A stretch of 64,000 nt of DNA, taken from positions 1,178,001-1,242,000 of the forward strand of contig NZ_JAPEMM010000002.1 of NCBI RefSeq assembly GCF_026342735.1. The letters run 5' to 3'. Of this stretch, positions 44,146 to 52,609 are shown piece by piece (the first letter of the stretch is position 1; each line of letters starts with the position of its first letter). The notes beneath the pieces are model-generated. The model was not told the DNA's origin and ran no database searches. It saw only the letters and a program-made list of their open reading frames with translations. The stretch is from Streptomyces sp. NBC_00193. Lineage in GTDB: Bacteria > Actinomycetota > Actinomycetes > Streptomycetales > Streptomycetaceae. The position numbers were made by a program, and so were the translations under genes.

Positions 44146-44781
44146 ATGACACACGGCATCATCCCGGCGGGCCTCGCGGGCTTCGGCACCGGCCTTTCGC
44201 TCATCGTCGCCATCGGCGCCCAGAACGCCTTCGTCCTGCGCCAGGGCGTACGCCGCCAGTCGGTCCTCGCCGTGGTCGCCATCTGCGCCCTCTCCGACGC
44301 GGCCCTGATCGCCCTCGGCGTGGCCGGCGTGGGCGCGTTCGTCACCGCCTGGCCGCCCGCCCTCACCCTCGTCGGACTCGTCGGCGGCACCTTCCTGATC
44401 GGCTACGGAGCCCTGGCCGCCCGCCGGGTGCTGCGCCCCGACCCGGGCGCCGCCCTCACCGCGGACGCCACCGGCAGGGCCGCCGGCTCGGCCGCCACCC
44501 GCCGCGCCGTGCTGACCTGCCTGGCCATGACCTGGCTCAACCCGCACGTGTACCTCGACACCGTGCTGCTGCTCGGATCCATCGCCGCCGGCCGCGGCGA
44601 CCTGCGCTGGGCCTTCGGCGCCGGGGCCGTCCTGGCGAGCCTCACCTGGTTCGGCGCGCTCGGCTACGGCGCCCGGCTGCTCAGCGGCCCGCTCGGCAAG
44701 CCCGCGGCCTGGCGCGCCCTGGACGGGCTCGTCGCCGCGACCATGGTCACGATGGGCGGCCTGCTCCTCGCCCGGGCCTGA
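44146..44781 (+). CDS. LysE/ArgO-family amino acid exporter
   Basis: 211 residues and six predicted helices. The signature GTGLSLIVAIGAQNAFVLRQGVRRQSVLAVVAICALSDAALIALGVAGVGAFV is at the N-terminus, and LAMTWLNPHVYLDTVLLLGSIAAG in the second half. The protein exports lysine/arginine, or related toxic analogues, through the cytoplasmic membrane. The divergent ArgP-type regulator supports the call. Confidence 0.93.
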   Translation: MTHGIIPAGLAGFGTGLSLIVAIGAQNAFVLRQGVRRQSVLAVVAICALSDAALIALGVAGVGAFVTAWPPALTLVGLVGGTFLIGYGALAARRVLRPDPGAALTADATGRAAGSAATRRAVLTCLAMTWLNPHVYLDTVLLLGSIAAGRGDLRWAFGAGAVLASLTWFGALGYGARLLSGPLGKPAAWRALDGLVAATMVTMGGLLLARA

Positions 44782-44917
44782 ACCCCGCCGGGCGGCGAGG
44801 CTGCCGAGGGTCCGTCCCATGGACAGGCCCCGAGTGGGTACGGATCATGTGCCCGCAGCCTCGTACGGCCACCCGCGCCACCTCGTACGGCATTCCCCCG
44901 CACCACCAGGAGCCCCC

Positions 44918-45991
44918 GTGCCGGATCAGCCCCCGACCCCGCCGCCCTCCGCGTCCCCGTACACCGACGCGGTCCGCGCCTACTACGCCGCCCAGCCCTC
45001 GCCCCTCGTCGCCGCCACCGGGATCGTGCTGGATCCGCGCGGGCGGGTCCTCGTCCTCACCACCTCGTACAAGGCGGAGCCGGAACTCCCGGGCGGGAGC
45101 GTGGAGGACACGGAGACCCCGGAAACGGGGCTGGCCCGCGAGCTCAAGGAGGAGCTGGACCTGAGCGCGCCGGTCGGGCGGCTGCTCGCCGTGGACTCCC
45201 GCCCGTCGGGGCCCCTCGGCCGCTCCCTCGTCGTCCACGTCCACCTCGTCGGCCCGCTCACACCCGAGGAGACCTCCGCCATCTCCTTCCCGGACGGGGA
45301 GGTCACCGAGGCGCGCTGGCTCACCCCGGAGGAGGCCTACGAGGCCCTGGGCACCCGGAAGGGATCCCGCTTGCGCGCCGCCCTGGCCGCCCTGCACTCC
45401 GGCTCCCTGGCGCACCTGATCGACGGGGTGCCGCAGCCCGGCTCCCCGGCCGGCTTCGACCCCGTGCGCCGGGCGGAGCTGGAGCACACGGGCTCCTACG
45501 ACACCGCCGGCCACCGCGCCGCCCGCCCCAAGGCCCTGACGGCCGCGAGCGTGCTGTTCACCGACTCCGCGGGCGGGGTCCTGCTCGTGCGGCCCGCGTA
45601 CGGCGATCCGGACCACTGGAACCTGCCCGGCGGCGGCATCGACAGCGACCTCGGCGAGATCCCGCGCACCGCGGCCCGCCGGGAGGTCCTCGAAGAGCTC
45701 GGCCTCGACCTGGTCCCGGGCCCGCTGCTCGCCGTCAACTGGTCCCACCGCTCCGGCTATCCGGCCCGCGTCCGCTTCCTCTACGACGGCGGCACCCTCG
45801 ACGCCCCCACCCTGGCCCGGATCCGCCTGCCCCGGACGGAACTCCTCGAATGGCGCACGGTCCCCCCGGCGGAACTGCGCCGGTTCGCGAAACCGGCCCT
45901 CCGCCGCCAGATCGAGTCCTGCCTCGCGGCCCGCACCACACCGGGCGGCCCCTTGGAACTCCACCACGGCCGGCTCGTGGACGGGGCCTAG
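44918..45991 (+). CDS. Tandem Nudix hydrolase
   Basis: 357 residues from GTG 44918, with CAGGAG seven bases upstream. It contains two Nudix folds. The first (residues 30-150) has the box GGSVEDTETPETGLARELKEELDLS; the second (residues 200-350) has GGGIDSDLGEIPRTAARREVLEELGLDL. Both boxes keep the RExxEE metal-binding acids, so both may be active. The enzyme should cleave nucleoside diphosphate-linked substrates, such as oxidised nucleotides. Tandem copies are unusual but known in actinobacteria. It converges on a VOC gene three bases away. Confidence 0.88.
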   Translation: MPDQPPTPPPSASPYTDAVRAYYAAQPSPLVAATGIVLDPRGRVLVLTTSYKAEPELPGGSVEDTETPETGLARELKEELDLSAPVGRLLAVDSRPSGPLGRSLVVHVHLVGPLTPEETSAISFPDGEVTEARWLTPEEAYEALGTRKGSRLRAALAALHSGSLAHLIDGVPQPGSPAGFDPVRRAELEHTGSYDTAGHRAARPKALTAASVLFTDSAGGVLLVRPAYGDPDHWNLPGGGIDSDLGEIPRTAARREVLEELGLDLVPGPLLAVNWSHRSGYPARVRFLYDGGTLDAPTLARIRLPRTELLEWRTVPPAELRRFAKPALRRQIESCLAARTTPGGPLELHHGRLVDGA

Positions 45992-46392
45992 AGGTCGGCG
46001 GACTTCGGCTGCGTGGCGATCTGGATCAGGTTGCCGCAGGTGTCGTCGAAGACGGCGGTGGTGACGGGGCCCGTCTCCAGCGGTTCCTGCGTGAAGCGGA
46101 CGCCGAGGCCGCGCAGGCGCTCGTACTCCGCCGTGACGTCGTCGACGGCGAACTGGGCGAGCGGGATGCCGTCCTCGACGAGGGCGTCCCGGTAGGTCTT
46201 GGCGGCCGGGTGGGCGGCGGGCTCCAGGAGGAGTTCGGTGCCGCCGGGCTCGGCGGGCGAGACCACGGTCAGCCACCGGTGCTCCCCGCCCAGCGGGACG
46301 TCGTACTTCTTCACGAAGCCGAGGATCTCGGTGTAGAAGTGCAGGGCCTTTGCCTGGTCGTCGACGAAGACGCTGGTCAGGTGGATCTTCAT
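45988..46392 (-). CDS. VOC-family (glyoxalase-like) protein under ArsR control
   Basis: 134 residues from ATG 46392, overlapping the ArsR stop (ATGA). VOC halves: MKIHLTSVFVDDQAKALHFYTEILGF and GVRFTQEPLETGPVTTAVFDDTCGNLIQIATQP. The D-x-x-G-N-x-I-Q-I ending is that of ring-opening dioxygenase or glyoxalase-like members. Co-transcribed with the ArsR regulator, it may detoxify a compound sensed by it. A longer open frame upstream was rejected because of the overlap with ArsR. Confidence 0.89.
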   Translation of the reverse strand: MKIHLTSVFVDDQAKALHFYTEILGFVKKYDVPLGGEHRWLTVVSPAEPGGTELLLEPAAHPAAKTYRDALVEDGIPLAQFAVDDVTAEYERLRGLGVRFTQEPLETGPVTTAVFDDTCGNLIQIATQPKSADL

Positions 46393-46691
46393 GGGGTGCT
46401 CTCTTCCGGTCCGGGCGGGTCGGGCATGCGCCACCGCTCGGCGATCTGCCGCAGCGGGGCCGTGTTCAGGTCGTGGAACTTGTACCGGCCCTCCCGCCTG
46501 GTCTCGACGAGTCCGGCGGCCTCCAGCACGGCGAGGTGCTGGGAGACGCCCTGGCGCGAGATGCCCAGCCGGTGCTTCATCGTCAGCCGCGAGCAGATCT
46601 CGAACAGCGTCTGCCCGGACTTCTCCGCGAGCTCGTCGAGGATGGTGCGGCGGGTCGGGTCGGCCAAGGCTCTGAAGAGTTCGTCGGCCAC
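46389..46691 (-). CDS. ArsR-family (SdpR-like) transcriptional repressor, leaderless
   Basis: 100 residues from GTG 46691 (MADELFRALADPTRRTILDELAE). The winged helix is TLFEICSRLTMKHRLGISRQGVSQHLAVLEAAGLVETRREGRYKFHDLNTAPLRQIAERW. No metal-site cysteines of ArsR or SmtB are in the recognition helix, so the ligand is not obviously a metal. The start is six bases after a -10 TATCCT, so the message is leaderless. It represses itself and the coupled VOC gene through a 10-bp inverted repeat around that promoter. Confidence 0.88.
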   Translation of the reverse strand: MADELFRALADPTRRTILDELAEKSGQTLFEICSRLTMKHRLGISRQGVSQHLAVLEAAGLVETRREGRYKFHDLNTAPLRQIAERWRMPDPPGPEESTP

Positions 46692-46697
46692 ACCCAC

Positions 46698-46727
46698 AGG
46701 ATAGGCAAGCAACCACTTGCCTATCAA
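46698..46727 (-). promoter_or_regulatory. ArsR promoter/operator
   Basis: On the minus strand TTGATA (46722-46727) and TATCCT (46698-46703) are 18 bp apart and fit -35/-10. The inverted repeat GATAGGCAAG-N6-CTTGCCTATC (46700-46725) covers both. The GTG at 46691 follows -10 by six bases. This is a complete, self-consistent autoregulated leaderless promoter. Confidence 0.85.
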
Positions 46728-46742
46728 CCGGAGAAGCCGCCG

Positions 46743-49700
46743 TCATTCCGGAATGGGCGCGAAGTCCCAGTACGGACGGCTCCGCTGTCTCGCCGCTACG
46801 GTCTGGACGTGCTGGACGCCCAAGGTGCTCGCAAGGCCCCTGATCCCCGCGTCCTCGTACTTGTCCGCCTCCTCGCGCGCGCGTACGACGCGGAGGTCCG
46901 CGGCGAGGGCGATCTGCGCGGCGAACGTCATGGGGTGCGTCGGACCGAACGCCTGTTCCGCGCCCCGCAGGGTCTCCCGGCTCAGGGAGAGCGCCTCCTC
47001 CACGTGCCCCCTGACCTGGCGGTGCGCGGTGACGTTCAGGGCGCAGCCCAGCGTCCACGGGTGCCGCGTGCCGAGCGCGCCCCGCATTCCGGCCAGCCCC
47101 TGCTCCGCCAGCGACAGCGCTTCCTCGCGCTCGCCCTGTGCCCGCAGGACCAGGGCGAGGTTGCCCATCGCACCGATGGCGTACGGATGGGCCCGGCCCA
47201 GCTGCCTCTCGTACGCACGGAGCACGTCCTCGGACAGCCCGCGCGCCTCGTCGATGTCCCCGTGCTCACGGAGGTACGCGGCGTGGTCGCAGGCCACGGC
47301 CAACGCCCCCGGGGAGTCGGCTCCGAAGAGGCGCGCAGCCCGCTCCCGCACGGTCCGCAGCAGCTGGCCCGCGCCGGGGAGGTCTCCGTCACCGCGCAGG
47401 CACATCGCGAGGTTGTGCTCGGCGCTCAGGGCCAGCGGGTGGGAGGGGCCCAGCATCTGCCTGACGCGTCTGACGCCCTGTTCCTGCAGGGCCCGCGCCT
47501 CCCGGTAGTGCCCCAGCAACCGCAGGTCCACGGCGTGGGCGAGGACGGAGGAGAGGGTGGAGGGGTGCCGGGCCCGCAGCATGCGCTCGCGGCGGAGCAG
47601 GGTCTCCTGGTCGAGGTCGTGGGCCTCTTGGTAGCGGCCCAGCAGCCGGTAGGCGGTGGCCAGATCGTGCCGGGCCTGCAAGGTGGTGGAGTCGTCCCGG
47701 CCGAGCAGCTCCCGCGTGGCGTGCACCAGCGGCTCGATCCACTCACGGGCCTCCTCGTACCGGCCGAGGGCGAGCAGGAGCAGACCGCGAGCGCGCTCCT
47801 CCCGCAGGTCCTGCCGGCTGCGGCCGCGTCCCGGCCCGGCGCCGGGGAGGAGCTCGCGGAATGCCTCCTCGGCCTGGCCCGGTCGGCCGAGGAGGCGCAG
47901 CACCGTGATGTGCAGGGAGGCGAGCTCGCGCAGGGTGGGGTGGTCCGCGCCGAGTACGGACCGCCAGGAGCGGCCGATGTCCTCGCACAGGCGCAGGCAG
48001 GCGGGGTACTCGCCTGCGAGTACCAGGTAGCGCACGCAGTCCAGGAGGAAGGTCCGGGTGCTCGGGTCGCTGCTCGTGAGGGCGCCGGAGGGTCCCAGGT
48101 GCGGGACGAGTTCGGCGTACCGGGGCCAGAGCCGCGAGTCGGTGGGCCGGCCGGGGGCGGCCTCGACGAGCACTCGCTGAACGGCGCGGGCCAGCGGTTC
48201 GGCCTCCTCCTCGGAGAGGTTCTCGCGGACGACACGGTGCACCGTGCGCTGAATCTGTGCGGTGCCCGTCCCGCCGCTGCCTTCTCCCACGGGCCCGTCC
48301 GAGTGCTCCAGGTGTACGACGGAGAACTGGACCAGCTTGTTGAGGGCCTCGTTCCACCGGACGGGGTCGCCGAGCATCCCGGCTACCCGTTCCGGTACCT
48401 CCCTCGCGGGGAAATCACGCAGCAGCCACAGCGGGACCGGGCCGGGGGCGAAGAAGACGAACAGCCGCAGCAGGGTGAGGGCGTCGGGAAAGTTGACCCG
48501 GATGTTGTTGAGGAGGATGGCCAGCGCGGTCTGGAAGGGCAGCGGGTAGTCCTCCGAGAGGGTGAGGGGCTCGCGGGAGTCCACGCCCTCCAGCAGGGCG
48601 ACGTACTCCCCCACGCCGAGCGGGGAGTCGGCGAGCCAGCCGGCGGCCTGGTCGAGCGCGAGCGGGTAGTCCCCCAGTGCCTCGGCGAGCCGGTCGGCCT
48701 CGGCAGCGGTGAGGCGCACCGCCCGGCGGCGGACGAAGGCAACGGACTCGGAGCGGTCGTAGAGCGGGACTTCCACGATGCTGGTGTGCCGGGAGGCCCA
48801 CTCGCGGTTGCGCGAGGTGATGATGATGTCGCCGGGGCCGGAGGGCAGCAGGTCGGTGAGGTCGTCCGGGTTGTCGCAGCCGTCGAAGACGATCAGCCAC
48901 CGGTCGTGGGGAGTTCCCCGCCTCAGCGCTTCGAGCACGGCCCGGATCTGGTCGCCGTGGCTGCCCGCGCCGCGCGGCAGGCCGAGGGCGGGGGCCAGTT
49001 CGACGAGACGCTCGCGCGCGGTGGCCCGGTCCTCGGCGGGGACCCACCACACCGCGTCGTACTCGGCGGCGAAGCGGTGGGCGTACTCGACGGCGATCTG
49101 GGTCTTGCCGATGCCGGATAGCCCGAGGAGGGTGACGGCCGAGCCACTGCGCGGGGCTTCGGACAGGGTCGTGTGCAGGCGGGCCATGAGGTCGTCGCGA
49201 CCGGTGAAGCGGGTGTTGCGGCGCGGGACCCGGCCCCAGATCTCGGGCGGGTCGTTCGGGAAGCGGGGGCCGCGCCGGCCGGTCTCGGCGCGGATCCGTT
49301 CGGTGGGCATCCGCAGGCGGCGCAGCACCCGGTACTCCGCCTCGTACGCGTCCACACCCCACAGGGTCACGGGCTCCAGCGGCGTCGCGGGCAGCCTCGC
49401 CTCGGTCAGGGCGACCGCGGCGAACCGGTCCAGCTCCGACGGGGCGAGGGAGCTCCACGCGGTGTTCCACTCCCGGTCGGTCCGGTCTCCCGTGGCGAAG
49501 AAGTTTTCGCTGAGCACCATCAGCACCGAGCCCCGGCGCGGCAGCAGCCGGCGCAGCTCGTCCTCCAGCCGCTGCCCGGGGGCCGGGTCCCAGCGGCTCA
49601 GTGCGGCGCCCAGTCCGTGGGCCTCCAGCCGGTGGGCCAGCCAGACCGCCCACGGCCTGTTGGAACCGCTGTAGACCAGGACGACGTTCCCGACGCGGCC

Positions 49701-51521
49701 GCTCTCCTCGGGGTGCGTCGGCGCCTCGGCGCGTGCCCGCTCCTGCTCCCGCGCCGCTGCCCGCTCGCGCTCCTCGGCCCGTACCCGCTCCTCGGCCCGT
49801 ACCCGCTCCTCGGCGATCCGCACCTCCTCCTCGGCCCGGGCGCGCTCCTCCGCTTCCCTCTCCCGCACCGCACCCCGGCCGGCTGCGGCCTGTGCGTAGC
49901 GCCGGACCACCAGCGCGGAGACGTCGGCGAAGGCCTGCGGGGTGAGCAGCTCGCCGTTCCCGTCGGAGTGCTCCTCGCCGGTGAGGCAGGCACGGGCGAG
50001 GGCCGGGAAGTTGTGGGCGCGCCGCCCGAAGTGGCGTTCCACGTACTCCCCGCAGTACTTGAGTACGAGGAGGGCTTCACCCAGGGGCAACGCCCGCAGC
50101 AGCGCCTCGCGCACGCCGGGCACGAACTCGTACCACCCGTCGGTCTCGGCCCGCCGCAGGAGCCCGCTGAGCAGGACCTCCGCGAGGACGGACGGTCCCG
50201 TACCGGGGGCCGTACTGCGCTGTACCAGCTGCATCACGGGGAGGCTGAGGGGGACGGCCGAGAGCGCCACGGCCAGTTGCAGGGCGGGGCGCGAGGCGGT
50301 CCGGCGGAACGACCCGATCAGCTCGGCGGGGGGCGGCGTACGGTCCGTGCCGACGGGGAGGGCCGGCGCGTGGTCGGGGCCCACCCAGCCGGCCGCCGCC
50401 GGCAGCGCGAGGCCGGTCGACGTCGACAGGAGGCGCGCCCATGCTCCCAGCCCCGCGCCGGTCGGCGCGAGCACGGGCACGGGGACCGGCCCTGCCGCGG
50501 TACCGCCTTCGAGCGGGACGAACGCGAGCCGGCCCGCCAGCCCCTCGGGGCGCCTCAGGGTTCCCGGCAGCGCGGGCAGATGGGTGCGCCGCCACATGCG
50601 CTGGGGCAGCGGCTGGACCAGGGCGACGGGCGCCACCGCGCTCCAGCGGTGGATCAGCCGCTGCATCCGTCCCGCACGCCACAGCGGTCCGGCGCAGTCG
50701 CTGAGCACCAGCGTCAGCTGCCGGCCGGAGGGGTCCCTCAGCTGCTCCGCTCCCCAGAACGGGCGGCTCCCGTCCCGGGCGGGACCGATCAGCAGCCGTC
50801 CGTCCCCGGCCTCGCGGACGTGGTGGACCAGGATCTCGCGGAAGGCTCCGGTCCCGGCGAGGATCTCGCTCAGTTCCCCCAGGGTCCGCTGCCACACCGG
50901 GGTCGAGGTCGACACGTCCATGACGAGACGGATCCGGGCCTCGCGCCGGGTGGAGGACCGGCTGACGGGCAGCAACAGACCCGTCAGCGCCGCCCGTTCC
51001 GCCGTGGCCTGTTCGTCGAGCTGGTCCTCCACCCGGCGCACGGGGGCCCGGTACCGCTGGAGCGGGCGCAGGGCCCGCACCAGTGCCAGGGGCTGCGGCA
51101 GGGCGGTGGCCATGGGGACCCGGACCCGTTCGAGGCCCTCGGCCGTGCCCGGGCCCCGGCCGCGGTGGCGGGGGTGGTCCGCGTACAGCCGGGTGCGCTC
51201 GGTGCGCTCCGGGGGTCCGTCCGTACCGCCGCCGCCGCCTGCCGGGCCCGGCGCGTCCCCGGCCGGGCCCCGCGCATCCCCGGCCGGCACACCGGCGACG
51301 GGCTGCTCGGCCGGTGCCCGGAGCGAGGGCGCGGCCGGATCCACGTGCCGGGCCAGCCAGAGCGCCTCGGCGAGCTCGCGGGCCGTCGGTTCCGCGCCCG
51401 CGGACACCAGTCTGCGCACCAGCTCCGGGAGCGGATCGGGCCGGGACTCGCGAGGCTCGGGGGACCCGGGGGGCTCGGGGGACCCGGGGGGCTCGGGGGA
51501 CCCGGGGGACTCGGCGGCCAT
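46743..51521 (-). CDS. Giant vWA-TIR-NB-ARC-TPR STAND protein of a VMAP conflict system
   Basis: 1592 residues; ATG 51521 overlaps the MoxR stop (TGATG). Order: SPEPPG repeats (1-28); vWA-like domain with IRLVMDVSTSTPVWQ (about 198) and LTLVLSDCAGPLW, as in SAV_2336-related proteins; a charged RAEE helix (about 555-600); a TIR domain (VVLVYSGSNRPWAVWLAHRLEAHGLG, about 610-740, with Glu in TDREWNTAW); NB-ARC with LLGLSGIGKTQIA (about 800), LIVFDGCDN (about 878) and IIITSRN; then about ten TPRs (1160-1570) of the LGxxHPxTL type. The STAND part should switch on ATP binding and oligomerise on a TPR-recognised trigger, and the TIR part may be the effector. Role predicted, not shown. Confidence 0.9.
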   Translation of the reverse strand: MAAESPGSPEPPGSPEPPGSPEPRESRPDPLPELVRRLVSAGAEPTARELAEALWLARHVDPAAPSLRAPAEQPVAGVPAGDARGPAGDAPGPAGGGGGTDGPPERTERTRLYADHPRHRGRGPGTAEGLERVRVPMATALPQPLALVRALRPLQRYRAPVRRVEDQLDEQATAERAALTGLLLPVSRSSTRREARIRLVMDVSTSTPVWQRTLGELSEILAGTGAFREILVHHVREAGDGRLLIGPARDGSRPFWGAEQLRDPSGRQLTLVLSDCAGPLWRAGRMQRLIHRWSAVAPVALVQPLPQRMWRRTHLPALPGTLRRPEGLAGRLAFVPLEGGTAAGPVPVPVLAPTGAGLGAWARLLSTSTGLALPAAAGWVGPDHAPALPVGTDRTPPPAELIGSFRRTASRPALQLAVALSAVPLSLPVMQLVQRSTAPGTGPSVLAEVLLSGLLRRAETDGWYEFVPGVREALLRALPLGEALLVLKYCGEYVERHFGRRAHNFPALARACLTGEEHSDGNGELLTPQAFADVSALVVRRYAQAAAGRGAVREREAEERARAEEEVRIAEERVRAEERVRAEERERAAAREQERARAEAPTHPEESGRVGNVVLVYSGSNRPWAVWLAHRLEAHGLGAALSRWDPAPGQRLEDELRRLLPRRGSVLMVLSENFFATGDRTDREWNTAWSSLAPSELDRFAAVALTEARLPATPLEPVTLWGVDAYEAEYRVLRRLRMPTERIRAETGRRGPRFPNDPPEIWGRVPRRNTRFTGRDDLMARLHTTLSEAPRSGSAVTLLGLSGIGKTQIAVEYAHRFAAEYDAVWWVPAEDRATARERLVELAPALGLPRGAGSHGDQIRAVLEALRRGTPHDRWLIVFDGCDNPDDLTDLLPSGPGDIIITSRNREWASRHTSIVEVPLYDRSESVAFVRRRAVRLTAAEADRLAEALGDYPLALDQAAGWLADSPLGVGEYVALLEGVDSREPLTLSEDYPLPFQTALAILLNNIRVNFPDALTLLRLFVFFAPGPVPLWLLRDFPAREVPERVAGMLGDPVRWNEALNKLVQFSVVHLEHSDGPVGEGSGGTGTAQIQRTVHRVVRENLSEEEAEPLARAVQRVLVEAAPGRPTDSRLWPRYAELVPHLGPSGALTSSDPSTRTFLLDCVRYLVLAGEYPACLRLCEDIGRSWRSVLGADHPTLRELASLHITVLRLLGRPGQAEEAFRELLPGAGPGRGRSRQDLREERARGLLLLALGRYEEAREWIEPLVHATRELLGRDDSTTLQARHDLATAYRLLGRYQEAHDLDQETLLRRERMLRARHPSTLSSVLAHAVDLRLLGHYREARALQEQGVRRVRQMLGPSHPLALSAEHNLAMCLRGDGDLPGAGQLLRTVRERAARLFGADSPGALAVACDHAAYLREHGDIDEARGLSEDVLRAYERQLGRAHPYAIGAMGNLALVLRAQGEREEALSLAEQGLAGMRGALGTRHPWTLGCALNVTAHRQVRGHVEEALSLSRETLRGAEQAFGPTHPMTFAAQIALAADLRVVRAREEADKYEDAGIRGLASTLGVQHVQTVAARQRSRPYWDFAPIPE
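51454..51507. repeat. 18-bp tandem repeat in the STAND gene 5' end
   Basis: Three exact copies of GGCTCGGGGGACCCGGGG (plus strand) encode the SPEPPG repeats at the N-terminus of the STAND protein. Slippage-prone; copy number may vary between strains. Confidence 0.85.
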
Positions 51522-52561
51522 CAGCTCGGCCCGGGTTCACCGTGGTCGAGGGGGCGCATCAGCAGCTCGGCCAGCCGCTGCCGGTCGGACTCGTCGCCGC
51601 GCACCGTCTCCTGCGTCAGGTAGATGGCGTTGAGGAGCTGGTCCGCCGTGCGCAGGGCGCCGGGCCTGCTCGTGAGGAACTGCCGGATCAGGGCGTCGTT
51701 GGTTTCGGCGTCGTCCTCGCCGAAGTGGGCGCGGACCATGGACCGGAGGCGGCCGTTGCCCCATTCGTCGTCCTTGGGCGACGACAGTTCCAGGCGGAGG
51801 CAGCGGCGCAGCAGCGGGACGGGGAAGTCCCGTTCGCCGTTGCTGGTCATCACGACCACGGGGAAGGCCCGGCAGCGGATCTTGCCCTTCGTGACCTCGG
51901 CCCGGGTGTCGTCGTCGGTGTCGACCTCGACGGCCTCCTGGACCGCCTGGAGGCGCTGGAGTTCGGGGATGGTGAACTCCCCTTCCTCCAGTGCGTTCAG
52001 CAGGTCGTTGGGCAGGTCGATGTCGCTCTTGTCGAGTTCGTCGACGAGGAGCACGCGGGGTTTCTCGTACGGCAGCAGCGCGGTGCCGAGCGGGCCGAGG
52101 CGGAGGTAGCGGCCGATGTCCCGCGTGTGGTCCTCGCCCCCCTCGCGGGCCAGCTGCATGTCCTGGAGCCGGGCGATGGCGTCGTACGAGTACAGCCCCT
52201 CGCGCAGCGTCGTACGGCTGACGACCGGCCAGTGCAGGACGCGGCCGAGCCCCAGTTCGTGGGCGAGGGCGTGCGCGAGCGTCGACTTCCCCGAGCCCGG
52301 CTCCCCCGTCACGAGCAGGGGGCGCCGCAGGTACAGGGCGGCGTTGATCATCTCCAGTTCGGCCGGGCGCCAGGCGAGGCCCGCGGATCCCATGGCCGCG
52401 TCGGAGCCCAGCCGCCGGGTCGACTCCGCGCCCAGGTCCGGGGGCCCGGAGACCACCGGCGAACCGTCGAAGTCGCGCCAGGGGGGCGGGTCCGGCAGGC
52501 GGTCGACACCGTCGTGCGGTTCGCCGGTGCCCCGGAAGACGAACCAGTCGGGGGTGGTCAT
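51521..52561 (-). CDS. MoxR-family AAA+ ATPase of the VMAP system
   Basis: 346 residues. Walker A GEPGSGKST (86-94), Walker B VLLVDELDKSD (about 170), sensor 1 VVMTSNGERDFP and arginine finger LRRCLRLEL are all in place; an extended TTLREGLYSYDAIARLQD loop is MoxR-like. It is a molecular remodeller that normally acts with a vWA partner; here the vWA is in the next protein. Its stop overlaps the STAND ATG in TGATG, so both are translated together. The first 60 residues (PDWFVFRGTGEPHDG) are conserved in such operons. Confidence 0.93.
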   Translation of the reverse strand: MTTPDWFVFRGTGEPHDGVDRLPDPPPWRDFDGSPVVSGPPDLGAESTRRLGSDAAMGSAGLAWRPAELEMINAALYLRRPLLVTGEPGSGKSTLAHALAHELGLGRVLHWPVVSRTTLREGLYSYDAIARLQDMQLAREGGEDHTRDIGRYLRLGPLGTALLPYEKPRVLLVDELDKSDIDLPNDLLNALEEGEFTIPELQRLQAVQEAVEVDTDDDTRAEVTKGKIRCRAFPVVVMTSNGERDFPVPLLRRCLRLELSSPKDDEWGNGRLRSMVRAHFGEDDAETNDALIRQFLTSRPGALRTADQLLNAIYLTQETVRGDESDRQRLAELLMRPLDHGEPGPS

Positions 52562-52609
52562 GACGTACTCCTCGGGTAACGATCGCGGCGGGGCCGGCGG
52601 CCGGCGGGG

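Noticed and set aside
46350..49121. A 923-codon open frame antisense to the STAND/TPR gene
   Set aside because: Same GC-composition effect; the opposite strand has NB-ARC and TPR motifs over the same bases.
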